From positions 1 to 64,000 of the forward strand of contig JAEUSB010000075.1 in assembly GCA_016788865.1 (NCBI GenBank): DNA of 64,000 nucleotides, in the 5' to 3' direction. A model generated the notes under the pieces. That model saw only the letters and a list, made by a program, of their open reading frames with translations. It had not been told where the DNA came from and did no database searches. The translations under genes were made by a program, and so were the position numbers. The stretch is from Leptospirales bacterium. Lineage in GTDB: Bacteria; Spirochaetota; Leptospiria; Leptospirales; Leptonemataceae. Positions 52,498-60,671 of this stretch are shown piece after piece (the stretch's first letter is position 1; every line of letters begins with the position of its first letter).

Positions 52498-53519
52498 CAG
52501 GCCTCTAGACGCTGGCGGCGAAAAAGCCAGAGAAAGAACGGAGCACCCAACAGGGCTGTTAGAATGCCAATCGGAATCTCAGTCGGTGCAGCCATCGTGC
52601 GGGCAACCAGGTCAGCCAGGAGCATTAACGATGAACCCAGCAAGCATGAAGCGGGGAGCAGAAAACGGTGAGACGGATGGAAAGCCAGGCGCAGAATATG
52701 TGGAACAACGAGACCTACAAATGCAATTGTTCCGGAGGCAGAGACTGCCGCACCAACAAGCAGGCAGGTTACAGCCATCGCAAGGTTCTTGAATACTTCA
52801 GTACTCAGACCAAGATGCCCCGCTTCTCGCTCGCCCAGAGAAAATAGATCGAGACCTCGCGAGAGGTACGGTAGGAAGGGCAGCGGGAACAGGAAAAAGA
52901 AAATTATTGAGCCAAGCAAAACCCAGGTCGCACCGCCGAGACTTCCCAGTCTCCAGAAAGTCAGGGAACGAAGCTGCGCGTCCGTAGCAAGAAACGACAG
53001 GATTCCGGTTCCAGCTTCTGCTAATGCGGTAATGGCCACTCCGGCAAGGAGTAGGATCGTTATTGCAGTACGGCCGCGCACTGAGGCAATTCGCGAAACG
53101 ATGAGGCATGCGACAATAGCCCCCGCAAACGCTGCGACAGGAAGTGCGCGCGCACCAAAGAGGTTACCTATGAGTGGCACGTGAATGCTGAATACAATGT
53201 AGAGCGATGCGCCAAAACTCGCGCCCGAAGAGAGGCCAATGAACCCGGGATCTACGATAGGATTTCGAAAAAGGCCCTGCAAGATCGTTCCGGCCATCGC
53301 GAGAGCGCCGCCCACCAGGATTGCAAGCACAACACGCGGCGCACGAATATCGAAAAGAATGGAGCGAGTAGTCTCGTCTTCCGATGAGAGCGGCTGTAGA
53401 CTTCGCAACATATCAGAAAGGCTAACGTGATGAGCACCGACACCCAGCGAAGCCGTTGCAGAGAAGATCAACAGAGCTGCAAGGCCAGCAAGGACAAGAT
53501 TTCCTTTGATCGCGCTCAT
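52497..53519 (-). CDS. hmuU: Haem ABC transporter permease HmuU (FecCD family)
   Basis: A 340-residue inner-membrane permease with about ten hydrophobic segments. Family landmarks are RAPRVVLAILVGGALAMAGT, GLFRNPIVDPGFIGLSSGAS, TFWRLGSLGGATW and GTIAFVGLVVPHILR near the coupling region. It overlaps hmuT by four bases and hmuV/hmuS by one, so the three are translated in a coupled series. It forms the haem channel energised by the fused HmuV domain. Confidence 0.94.
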   Translation of the reverse strand: MSAIKGNLVLAGLAALLIFSATASLGVGAHHVSLSDMLRSLQPLSSEDETTRSILFDIRAPRVVLAILVGGALAMAGTILQGLFRNPIVDPGFIGLSSGASFGASLYIVFSIHVPLIGNLFGARALPVAAFAGAIVACLIVSRIASVRGRTAITILLLAGVAITALAEAGTGILSFLATDAQLRSLTFWRLGSLGGATWVLLGSIIFFFLFPLPFLPYLSRGLDLFSLGEREAGHLGLSTEVFKNLAMAVTCLLVGAAVSASGTIAFVGLVVPHILRLAFHPSHRFLLPASCLLGSSLMLLADLVARTMAAPTEIPIGILTALLGAPFFLWLFRRQRLEA

Positions 53520-54418
53520 TGCGGAATCCGCTTGAGTTCGCGGTGAAGCGTTTCAACAGCCTCGGGGAGACGAATCCCCAGCGCAAGCAGCAGCGAATCC
53601 TCCATGCGAAAGATCCGCGACTCTCTTCCGGCCCGCGTCAAAGATATCCCCGGTAAGCCCAGCAATCCCGCATTGCCACCAAAACTTTCCGAAGAGCGCA
53701 ACGGCGTAAGAATCATGTCCGGATTTGCGCCTGCTATCGCTTCCGCAGTGAGGGGCTTGAATCCGGTAAAAGACTTCATTACATTCTCCCCCCCGGCGAG
53801 ACCGATCAGCGAGTCAACAGCGGTTTCGCGACCTGCAATGAACACGGACCCCGGTCCTCGACCGTAAACAAACAGAATCCTGGGCTTTCTCTTCAGGGCT
53901 GATTTGCCAATCGAGGCCTGCAGGGAGTCCATTCGCGTCTTAAACAGGGCAACAAGTTCCTTTGCCCTGGCATCACGGCCCACAATAGCACCAACCTTTT
54001 CGATTTTGTCTGCTACACCATCGACCGAGTGCACTTCCCTTAGGATAGAGACACTGACACCGGCCGATCGAATCTGTTCAATCACGGGTGGAGGTCCCGC
54101 ATCTTCAGTGCCTAGAATCAGGCTGGGCTTTAGAGATAGAACCCCTTCGGCGGAAAGCGATCGTTGATAACCAACCTTCCTGGTGTTAGCGGCAGCTGGC
54201 GGAAAAACAGAAGTGGTGTCTGTGCCAACAATAGAATCGCCCACACCAAGGGAGTATAGTATTTCGGTAATGGGTCCGTTCACCGACACAATCCGCTGGG
54301 CATTGGGCGCGGCCTGAAGGAAAGAGACCAGAGGCAAAGCCACAAGCCCCGCGAACACTCCCAGCCTTTTGAATCTTGATCTCGTTGACGTTATGCGATG
54401 AAGTAAATCCATTCTCAA
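53516..54418 (-). CDS. hmuT: Haem-binding periplasmic protein HmuT
   Basis: A 300-residue cluster A-III binding protein (BtuF/HmuT type). Signal peptide GVFAGLVALPLVSFLQA; then RIVSVNGPITEILYSLGVGD, GTDTTSVFPPAA, VGYQRSLSAEGVLSLKPSLI, and the C-terminal lobe with PDMILTPLRSSESFGG. The conserved haem-ligand Tyr of HmuT proteins is probably that in KVGYQRSLS. It overlaps the preceding lipoprotein gene by four bases. The start is ATG 54418 or the ATG two codons later. It passes haem from the outer membrane to HmuU. Confidence 0.9.
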   Translation of the reverse strand: MRMDLLHRITSTRSRFKRLGVFAGLVALPLVSFLQAAPNAQRIVSVNGPITEILYSLGVGDSIVGTDTTSVFPPAAANTRKVGYQRSLSAEGVLSLKPSLILGTEDAGPPPVIEQIRSAGVSVSILREVHSVDGVADKIEKVGAIVGRDARAKELVALFKTRMDSLQASIGKSALKRKPRILFVYGRGPGSVFIAGRETAVDSLIGLAGGENVMKSFTGFKPLTAEAIAGANPDMILTPLRSSESFGGNAGLLGLPGISLTRAGRESRIFRMEDSLLLALGIRLPEAVETLHRELKRIPQ

Positions 54419-54954
54419 TTCCTGGTTATAGTCACGTTCGAAATATTGGCTCCTTGACTCCCCGTATAAAAGCCGACGAGAAATGACCCGGCTGCGGTAA
54501 AAGTCAGAGTACGATTCGTACCGGGATTGGCATTGTTACCTCCACCGATAGACGGCATTGTGACGCTCGCGGCCGGGGCCGAATCAAGATTTGCGGGACA
54601 GCCTGCCACAGTTGCACCAAAGCTCCCGGCTCCATCCGCAGGTACGTAGTTGTAGTTGGTGACAGTCCAGGTTTGCCCGGCCGGAACACTGTTGAATTGC
54701 AGGTATTGAGCAAAGTGGTCGCGAAATTCAGTGAAAACCGCTTCCGTGGAGCCGGACGGGATCTTTGGAACCTTGGCACCCGTGCTTCCATTCCATGTAA
54801 TCATGCACGTGGAGGCAGACGAGGTGTTCCTTGGGCCCGCCGAAGCCGCAAGCAGAGCCAGGACCATTGTCTGGTCCGTTTGGGTCTTCTCCGGCAGGAG
54901 AAGCGCACAATTCACGAAAGCCAGGATACAAAAGAACAAAAGGGATCTGAGCAT
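54415..54954 (-). CDS. Orphan lipoprotein leading the hmuTUV operon
   Basis: A 179-residue product from ATG 54954, with GGGAGG before it. Spirochaete-type lipobox LAFVNC (Cys16). The mature part starts ALLLPEKTQTDQTMVLALLAA, a motif shared with the lipoprotein at 60672, then becomes Gly/Asn/Thr-rich and beta-like (TLTFTAAGSFLVGFYTGS). The stop overlaps hmuT by four bases, tying it to haem uptake. It could be a surface haem or iron-protein binder, but no known domain is recognised. A pair of palindromic operators lies upstream. Confidence 0.75.
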   Translation of the reverse strand: MLRSLLFFCILAFVNCALLLPEKTQTDQTMVLALLAASAGPRNTSSASTCMITWNGSTGAKVPKIPSGSTEAVFTEFRDHFAQYLQFNSVPAGQTWTVTNYNYVPADGAGSFGATVAGCPANLDSAPAASVTMPSIGGGNNANPGTNRTLTFTAAGSFLVGFYTGSQGANISNVTITRN

Positions 54955-54993
54955 GGTTGCCTCCCGGGCCACAGAGGCCTCGCTGCCACCGTA

Positions 54994-55010
54994 TTGATAC
55001 TGAGTCTCAA
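54994..55010. promoter_or_regulatory. Palindromic operator a1
   Basis: TTGATACTGAGTCTCAA, an 8-1-8 palindrome with one mismatch between half-sites. It is identical to the copy at 61451-61467 and lies downstream of the predicted -10 of the lipoprotein-hmuTUV operon. Confidence 0.7.
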
Positions 55011-55018
55011 AGTCAATA

Positions 55019-55046
55019 AATATATGAGATTGCGTCTCTATCTCAA
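55019..55046 (-). promoter_or_regulatory. Predicted promoter of the lipoprotein-hmuTUV operon
   Basis: On the minus strand, -35 TTGAGA (55041-55046) and -10 TATATT (55019-55024) are 16 bases apart. Operator a2 covers the -35 and operator a1 follows the -10, a layout expected for repression. Confidence 0.5.
55030..55046. promoter_or_regulatory. Palindromic operator a2
   Basis: Minus strand TTGAGATAGAGACGCAA, three mismatches from the consensus. Its centre lies 36 bp from that of a1, the same spacing as the pair before the lipoprotein at 60672. Confidence 0.55.
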
Positions 55047-55100
55047 TTAAGCCAGGAGCGAGTCTCCCCAACTCTCCCCAACAGGAAGCCAGACGATCCC

Positions 55101-57305
55101 TCATCGGATCAAGTCCAGTGGCCGACTTGATTCAAACTGTGGCTGGAGGTGGCGGTCCTGCGCCGGGTCAGCAGCTTTGTAAGCTGCTCGCAAGCCAAAG
55201 TAATAGTATCGGGGACGCTGAGGATTTCTAGCTACATCATAAACATCAAGCAGGTTGGAAACCCCGGCGAATAGTTCGTAGTTTTCAAACGTCCGCGAGT
55301 ACACACGCAAATCGAGCTGGTTCCTGTAGGCGTTGCGAAGGATGTAGCCCTGGCGCGGAAAATCGGGGTTTTTTTCAAAGAGAAGGAACTCCTGACCTCT
55401 CGCAAGAGCGACTAACGCTGCATTGGGATTGTACGTTATCCCGCCACGATTTCCCAGGGTGTAGACGGCCTGCTTTTGATACCAGTATGCTTGCGTGCCA
55501 AAAACGGAAGCTCGCAGTTCAAATCCAAGCTTGAGCGGCTTGTACTGATAGCCTACTCGGAGTGTGCCGCGATGCTTTGAGCGACCTTCCAGCGGAATTC
55601 CCTGGTCCATGTCTCGAGTGTCTGTTAGGGTATACCCCGCTCCAAAAGTCCAACCATCCAAAACCTGGACATCCCCCATCAGTTCAGCACCGCGCGTGTA
55701 AGCTTGTCGAATATTGGTGGTTTGGTACTTTGTAAGTTCCGCACTTCCCTGAGTAAGGCGGACAAAATCGATAAGGTTTGTGATTCGGTTATAGAATACG
55801 TTGACCGACGTGTATACCCAACTCATGGGCTCATACTCCGCCCCGGCGTTGTAATTTCGCGATCTTTCCGGCTTCAAGTCAGTATTTCCAACCACTTCGT
55901 AGCCGACGCCCGGATTTTGAAAGGTAAGATACAGATCCTTAAATGAGGGCGCACGGTATCCAGCACCAGCACTAGCCCGCAGCTTCAGCTGCGAAGTTGG
56001 ATCCACACGAAAAGCTAGCTTAGGAGTTGTCTGCGAACCAAACTGCGAATCTTGCTCAACCCGTACTCCCGGGACAAGGACCATCTTTCTTGCGGAAGAC
56101 AAACTCCACTCGTCCTGAAGAAACGCCGCCATTCTGTGACGATAGGCATAATTGTTCCTCACACGGGGGGAAATCAGCTCCTCTACAATTCCGTCTGCGC
56201 CCACTGTGGTAAAGTGATCGTGAAAGAACGCGTAGTCTAGCTGAGATCGAAACTCGTGGGCCCGCTCGTCTTGATTTGAAACCGAATCTCCTAACTCCGT
56301 ACCTCGGTGATCTTGCTTGATTTCATCAAAGAATCGGGAATAACCATAGCTGGCTCGCACTGATCCTCCGTCAGAAAGAGCGTAAACAGGGGCCAATCCG
56401 CCTGCAAAATCATGGGATTTGTTGTACCGATCCACAATCTGCCTTGGAGGCGCAACATCCACTCGGCTTTCATCGAGGTAGCGATAGGTCAGGTTGGTAT
56501 TGAGTGCAAGGTTTTCCGTTAAGCGATATTGTCCGGTGTTTCCAAAATTCAGGTCGCTGTATGCCGGCCCGGTTGTCCCTTCAAGCGCTGCAATCCTGTC
56601 GGAATCAAAAAGTGGAAGGTAAGCGGGACCAAGCTGTTGCGTCAATCGCGTCGTTCTGGTGATTGGAGTGAGGTCATATCCGTCGCTGCGGTGCCAGCCC
56701 GCCGTAAAGTTATTACTCGCGAAATCACTATTGATCCCAACAAACGCAGACGTACTGGTTTCGTTTCCCGTGCCAAAATTTGCTCTGCGTCCCGTACCAA
56801 AAGTTGTGATTACCTCGGCCTCAACCGGCCTGCGTGAAGTTCTGGTAATGATGTTTATCACGCCGGCGATTGCATCCGATCCGTACAAGGCAGACGAGGC
56901 ACCTTTGACGATTTCGATGCGCTCAATCTCCTCAGCCTTGATACGCGTTAGATCAGTGGCATTATCAAGGCGACCGACCACACGCTGCCCGTTAACCAGG
57001 ATCAAGGTGTATTGTGGGTCGAGTCCCTGCAATTGCAAGAACCGCCCCCGAATGCCCGCGCGAATCTCAACACCTGCTTGATTCTCAAGCGCCTCCGCCA
57101 GATTCTCGGATCCACTGTCGAGAATCTCTTGTCTGGTGATGACTTCCGTTTGAGCCACAGAATCCCGGGAGCTGCGTTCCCGACGCTCTCCGGTTACAAC
57201 GACTTCATTGCCTTCCTGGTCGTACCTCAAACTGGGCTGAGCGACAATCTCAAATGAGGCTAACGCGAGCACTGTCGCGCACCGGCGATTTCGCGCGAAA
57301 CTCAA
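55101..57305 (-). CDS. hmuR: TonB-dependent outer-membrane haem receptor HmuR
   Basis: A 734-residue receptor starting at TTG 57305, which overlaps the hmuY stop (TTGA). Signal peptide (RRCATVLALASFEIVAQ), TonB box EVVVTG near residue 34, plug domain (about 45-160: ETLVNGQRV-like LILVNGQRVVGRLD, IEIVKGASSALYGSDAIAGV), then a beta-barrel. The FRAP/NPDL haem-receptor signature is present as YRAP (450-453) and NTDLKPE (474-480). The last barrel strand ends RPRYYYFGLRAAYK, followed by a 30-residue tail. It would take haem from HmuY or host proteins using TonB energy. Confidence 0.93.
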   Translation of the reverse strand: MSFARNRRCATVLALASFEIVAQPSLRYDQEGNEVVVTGERRERSSRDSVAQTEVITRQEILDSGSENLAEALENQAGVEIRAGIRGRFLQLQGLDPQYTLILVNGQRVVGRLDNATDLTRIKAEEIERIEIVKGASSALYGSDAIAGVINIITRTSRRPVEAEVITTFGTGRRANFGTGNETSTSAFVGINSDFASNNFTAGWHRSDGYDLTPITRTTRLTQQLGPAYLPLFDSDRIAALEGTTGPAYSDLNFGNTGQYRLTENLALNTNLTYRYLDESRVDVAPPRQIVDRYNKSHDFAGGLAPVYALSDGGSVRASYGYSRFFDEIKQDHRGTELGDSVSNQDERAHEFRSQLDYAFFHDHFTTVGADGIVEELISPRVRNNYAYRHRMAAFLQDEWSLSSARKMVLVPGVRVEQDSQFGSQTTPKLAFRVDPTSQLKLRASAGAGYRAPSFKDLYLTFQNPGVGYEVVGNTDLKPERSRNYNAGAEYEPMSWVYTSVNVFYNRITNLIDFVRLTQGSAELTKYQTTNIRQAYTRGAELMGDVQVLDGWTFGAGYTLTDTRDMDQGIPLEGRSKHRGTLRVGYQYKPLKLGFELRASVFGTQAYWYQKQAVYTLGNRGGITYNPNAALVALARGQEFLLFEKNPDFPRQGYILRNAYRNQLDLRVYSRTFENYELFAGVSNLLDVYDVARNPQRPRYYYFGLRAAYKAADPAQDRHLQPQFESSRPLDLIR

Positions 57306-57940
57306 AACAAAACCTCGGCCCAGCGCAATCTGGGGAAGCCGGATGTGCCCGTGGAATTATAGTAGTCCAGCATTTGGAACTTGTAGTATTTCGCCGGCGT
57401 TTCGCCGGACCGGACGATGTAAACATCTGGCTTTGCCGAAAGAATGTGGGTGTTCTCGTCATAGTTGTACCAATCCGCGAGCAGTGAGTTCCCGGTGAAG
57501 GTCACAGCTGCGCCACCCGCAGCCGATCCAGAAACGTTTGTATCAACCGTGAATACGCAGGTGCTTCCCAGACCGGAAACGCTCGTTACGTTTGCGAGGT
57601 TCGTCTGCCCTGTTCGGCAAACGGCCGCGTTTCCAGAACCCGAGACGCCTCCGTTTGATCCAATCTTGAAGCGCTGAAACCGAAGCTCCCATGCATTGCT
57701 CGTTCCGGTGACAGCACTGCCCGTTGCAAAATCACACTGCGTCCATGCAGTCGAACTACTTGCGTCAACTTCCCCGGTAAAGCTCCCGGGCGATCCTGTG
57801 CTATTGCATGCGCCACCCTGCGAACTCGCCACCAGGGCCAGGAACAGCTGATCTCGCTCGTAATCTCCCTTCTTGTCGTAGAGGCAAGAAGCGAAAAGTG
57901 ACATCAGCAAGAAGCTCAGTATTGCACGCGTGGCCATCAT
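57302..57940 (-). CDS. hmuY: HmuY-family haem-binding lipoprotein
   Basis: A 212-residue product from ATG 57940 (a second ATG is the next codon). Lipobox LFASC (Cys19). The HmuY core is recognised from DASSSTAWTQCDFATGSAV, AWELRFQRFKIGSNGGVSGS, and the end YNYDENTHILSAKPDVYIVR followed by AKYYKFQMLDYYNSTGTSGF. HmuY captures haem at the surface and passes it to HmuR, and here the two genes overlap exactly as in the hmuYR arrangement of Porphyromonas. The start lies 42 bases from an operator pair shared with the divergent hemO unit. Confidence 0.85.
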   Translation of the reverse strand: MMATRAILSFLLMSLFASCLYDKKGDYERDQLFLALVASSQGGACNSTGSPGSFTGEVDASSSTAWTQCDFATGSAVTGTSNAWELRFQRFKIGSNGGVSGSGNAAVCRTGQTNLANVTSVSGLGSTCVFTVDTNVSGSAAGGAAVTFTGNSLLADWYNYDENTHILSAKPDVYIVRSGETPAKYYKFQMLDYYNSTGTSGFPRLRWAEVLF

Positions 57941-57981
57941 CGTGGCCAACCCTGCAGACGAGTCCGGCAGGGCAAGCACAA

Positions 57982-58010
57982 TTGAGATTGACTCTCAGTA
58001 TCGTTCTCAA
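57982..58010. promoter_or_regulatory. Overlapping operators between hmuY and the hemO operon
   Basis: TTGAGATTGACTCTCAG (57982-57998) is two mismatches from the consensus. A degenerate copy on the other strand (57994-58010, TTGAGAACGATACTGAG) starts 12 bp on. The 82-base gap between divergent starts must control both units. Confidence 0.6.
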
Positions 58011-58022
58011 TAAGTCGGCAGA

Positions 58023-58739
58023 ATGGCAGGAAACCCCCGATTCGAAACCATCCTGATCCTGGCGTTGCTGCTGGGATCAGGATGCTCCTCAGCTCTGCAC
58101 GATGCGGTTCGGCGCAATGAAGTCGAGGAGGTGAGACTACTTCTCGATGAAGGAGCCAATGTCAATGGAACAGAAAATGGGCGCACGGCCCTTCTTGAAG
58201 CAGCACGTGTGAATGACGTATCGATTGCCAGATTGCTCGTGGAATCTCGCGCGAACGTGGAATCTTCCGAACGCCGGGATGGCCAGGTATTTGCTACGCC
58301 GCTGTTCTACGCTGTGAGCTGGGGAAACGCTGACATGACGGCACTGTTAAGAAGCGCCGGAGCCAGGCTCGATGCGCGCGGCTGGCAAGAAATGACGCCG
58401 CTGATGGAGGCGGCGCGCATGGGCCATGCCGAGCTCGTGCAATACCTTATCGCTAATGGCGCCCAGGTTGACGCAATTGATCTATTGGGCAGGACACCAC
58501 TCCTCTGGGCTGCGATATCTGGACGGGCTAATTGCGTGACCCTCCTGCTTGCCTCCGGAGCCGATCCGGATTGGAAAGATCTGTCCGGAAAAAGTGCGCT
58601 GGCCTACGCCGTGCAAATGAATCGGCGCGATATCGTGGAAAAACTGAAGAAGGGTCCTCCAGAGCCTGAAAAGCAACCAATTCCAGAGAAAACTGAAAAG
58701 ACAAATAAGCACAACCCAAAGGAGAAATCACATGAATAA
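58023..58739 (+). CDS. Ankyrin-repeat lipoprotein upstream of hemO
   Basis: A 238-residue lipoprotein (lipobox LGSGC, Cys21) with about six ankyrin repeats, for example LHDAVRRNEVEEVRLLLDEG, GRTALLEAARVNDVSIARLL and GRTPLLWAAISGRANCVTLL, and a charged Lys/Glu/Pro tail. It overlaps hemO by eight bases, so the two are co-translated. Similar small ankyrin proteins protect or accompany catalases in Pseudomonas (AnkB type). A role in haem or peroxide handling in the periplasm is inference. The operator pair ends 13 bases before its ATG, implying a very short leader or a slightly later start. Confidence 0.85.
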   Translation: MAGNPRFETILILALLLGSGCSSALHDAVRRNEVEEVRLLLDEGANVNGTENGRTALLEAARVNDVSIARLLVESRANVESSERRDGQVFATPLFYAVSWGNADMTALLRSAGARLDARGWQEMTPLMEAARMGHAELVQYLIANGAQVDAIDLLGRTPLLWAAISGRANCVTLLLASGADPDWKDLSGKSALAYAVQMNRRDIVEKLKKGPPEPEKQPIPEKTEKTNKHNPKEKSHE

Positions 58740-59412
58740 GAAAATTTCACTACGCCTGCGCGAAGAATCACAAGATCAACACAGAGATGCGGAAGGCTCG
58801 GGCTTCATGCGCTGTTTTATAAAAGGCGCTTTGGATCGCGGAACCTACGCACACTATCTTTCAGTATTAAAAGTTGTTTACGATTCGTTGGAAAAACAAA
58901 TCGAATCCAGAAAAGATCATCCCGCCGTAAGACCGGTGCGGTTCACAGAGTTGTATCGCAGCAAATCTCTGGAAGCAGACCTGGCTTTCTTTGGCGAACC
59001 CGGCACAGGCCAGAATAGCCGGGCCGGAAAGGTTTACGTCGATCGGATTGCTGAAGTGGCAAGCAATGCACCATACCTTTTGTCCGCGCATGCGTACGTT
59101 CGCTACCTGGGAGATCTTTCCGGAGGGCAAATACTGAAACGAATCGCCCAGAAAATGTTTGATCTCCAGGAAGGCGTGGGCAGTGCTTTCTATGAATTCC
59201 CTGCCGTGACCGACATCAATGGATTCAAGAACGGTTTTCGTGAAGCCCTGGACAATCTGCCAGTAAGCCCTGAGGAAGCGGACGCCCTGGTAAGAGAGGC
59301 ATCCACGGCCTTCTCGCTAAACCAGAAGGTATTTGCGGAGCTTGAACCGGTTCTGATTGCAGGGATTGGACAGGAACGTTTTGCAAGTGCACAGAAAGAA
59401 ACAGCGCACTAA
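58732..59412 (+). CDS. hemO: Haem oxygenase HemO
   Basis: A 226-residue HO-1-type haem oxygenase that opens haem to biliverdin, CO and iron. The proximal haem ligand is His17 in QDQHRDAEGSGFM, and the flexible distal helix is GDLSGGQ (127-133). AAGGAG lies 8 bases upstream of the ATG, inside the ankyrin gene. It is homologous to the Leptospira HemO as I recall it. Located with hmuY, hmuR and hmuTUV, it should release iron from imported haem in the cytoplasm. Confidence 0.95.
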   Translation: MNKKISLRLREESQDQHRDAEGSGFMRCFIKGALDRGTYAHYLSVLKVVYDSLEKQIESRKDHPAVRPVRFTELYRSKSLEADLAFFGEPGTGQNSRAGKVYVDRIAEVASNAPYLLSAHAYVRYLGDLSGGQILKRIAQKMFDLQEGVGSAFYEFPAVTDINGFKNGFREALDNLPVSPEEADALVREASTAFSLNQKVFAELEPVLIAGIGQERFASAQKETAH

Positions 59413-59427
59413 ATAGAATAGACTGTA

Positions 59428-60639
59428 ATGCAAGGAATCGCCGAACCCAGAACACAGAGCCTCCTTTCCAGACTTCCGGGTTCCGCAGGCCTGCTTTTCC
59501 TGGCGATGTTGCCCACCACCATGCTCGTACCGCTACAAACGGAAATCATGGGGAAACTTTCCGGGACACCGCGGGAAATGGCGCTGTTTACAAGCATCGC
59601 CATGCTCGGAATGGTTCTGCTTTCGCCGCTGGCCGGCTATCTTTCTGATCGCTTTCGCGCAAGACGAGCGTTCGTAGTTGCATTCAGCCTTGCGAACGCC
59701 TGCACGTTTCCCCTGATATCTCTGGCACCAACGCTGCCAATCCTGCTGGTCGCACGGTTCCTCGAAGGTGGAACCGCCGCCTTCGTCATCGGAACCTTGA
59801 TGGCCTGCGCCGAGGATCGCGAACGAGCCGAACCGCAGGGCAGACGGGGGCTCGCAATGGGAATCTCCGGAATGATGCTGGGTCTTGGCGCCGCCCTGGG
59901 CATGCCGATCGGCGGAATCATTGGTCGAGGCAACTGGCACTTTGCCGCGTATGCGGCCTCAGCTCTCATGATGGGAGTTGCAATTCTTGCAATCTCTCTG
60001 CGGGATCAGGTTACACAGCGAGAAAGGAGCAACTTCACTTCGATTCTAACGCTTCTGCAGCATCCGATTGCATTGATTCCGATTTGCTTCGCGTTTGTAG
60101 ATCGATTCGTTGCAGGATTCCTGGTTGGGCCATTCACCTGGCGACTCCGCGATGAGTTTGGGCTGGATCCGGCGCAAGCCGGGCGTATGCTCGCTTACGT
60201 GATGCTGCCCATGGTACTCGGTGCCATTCCTGCAGCCGTAGCCGCGCGCAAGCTAGGTGCTGTTCGCCTCGTTCTGGTCGGCTCTATCATTTATGCAGTC
60301 TTCATCGGCGTATCAGGAACACTACAATCCGCCGAATCAGTGCGCTTAACGTTGTTGATAGCCGGACTTGGTGCAGGTTTTCTCTATTCGCCGTCAATGG
60401 TTCTTGCAGGAAGATTAGCCCCGGATGGTCTAACGGCAACTGCAATGTCCTTGTATGTTGGCATTGGTTCTCTCGGGTTTCTCCTCGGACCGTTAGTCGG
60501 CGTTGAGATCAGAACTTTTCTCGATCGGTCGCTTCAGGAGAATCAGTTTGCGGCCCTTTCCTGGACCATGGGTAGCGCGGCACTCATCCCTACCATCTTG
60601 CTCGCAGTCTACTGGCGCAGGCTGCGAGCTCTGGAGTAG
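59428..60639 (+). CDS. MFS transporter of the hemO operon
   Basis: A 403-residue major facilitator with twelve hydrophobic segments. The motif A equivalent is SDRFRARRAFVVAF after TM2. Conserved charged residues in TM1 are few. It starts 15 bases after hemO on the same strand, so it is probably in the same transcript and under the same operator. A role in exporting biliverdin, excess haem or a siderophore is possible, but so is import. The family does not decide direction. Confidence 0.85.
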   Translation: MQGIAEPRTQSLLSRLPGSAGLLFLAMLPTTMLVPLQTEIMGKLSGTPREMALFTSIAMLGMVLLSPLAGYLSDRFRARRAFVVAFSLANACTFPLISLAPTLPILLVARFLEGGTAAFVIGTLMACAEDRERAEPQGRRGLAMGISGMMLGLGAALGMPIGGIIGRGNWHFAAYAASALMMGVAILAISLRDQVTQRERSNFTSILTLLQHPIALIPICFAFVDRFVAGFLVGPFTWRLRDEFGLDPAQAGRMLAYVMLPMVLGAIPAAVAARKLGAVRLVLVGSIIYAVFIGVSGTLQSAESVRLTLLIAGLGAGFLYSPSMVLAGRLAPDGLTATAMSLYVGIGSLGFLLGPLVGVEIRTFLDRSLQENQFAALSWTMGSAALIPTILLAVYWRRLRALE

Positions 60640-60671
60640 GAGGCCCCGGAGACCGGGACTTCCCGCCGCAG

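Noticed and set aside
60645..60657. CCCGG-AGA-CCGGG hairpin between the MFS and lipoprotein genes
   Set aside because: Only five pairs with a three-base loop and no T-run, so too weak to call a terminator.
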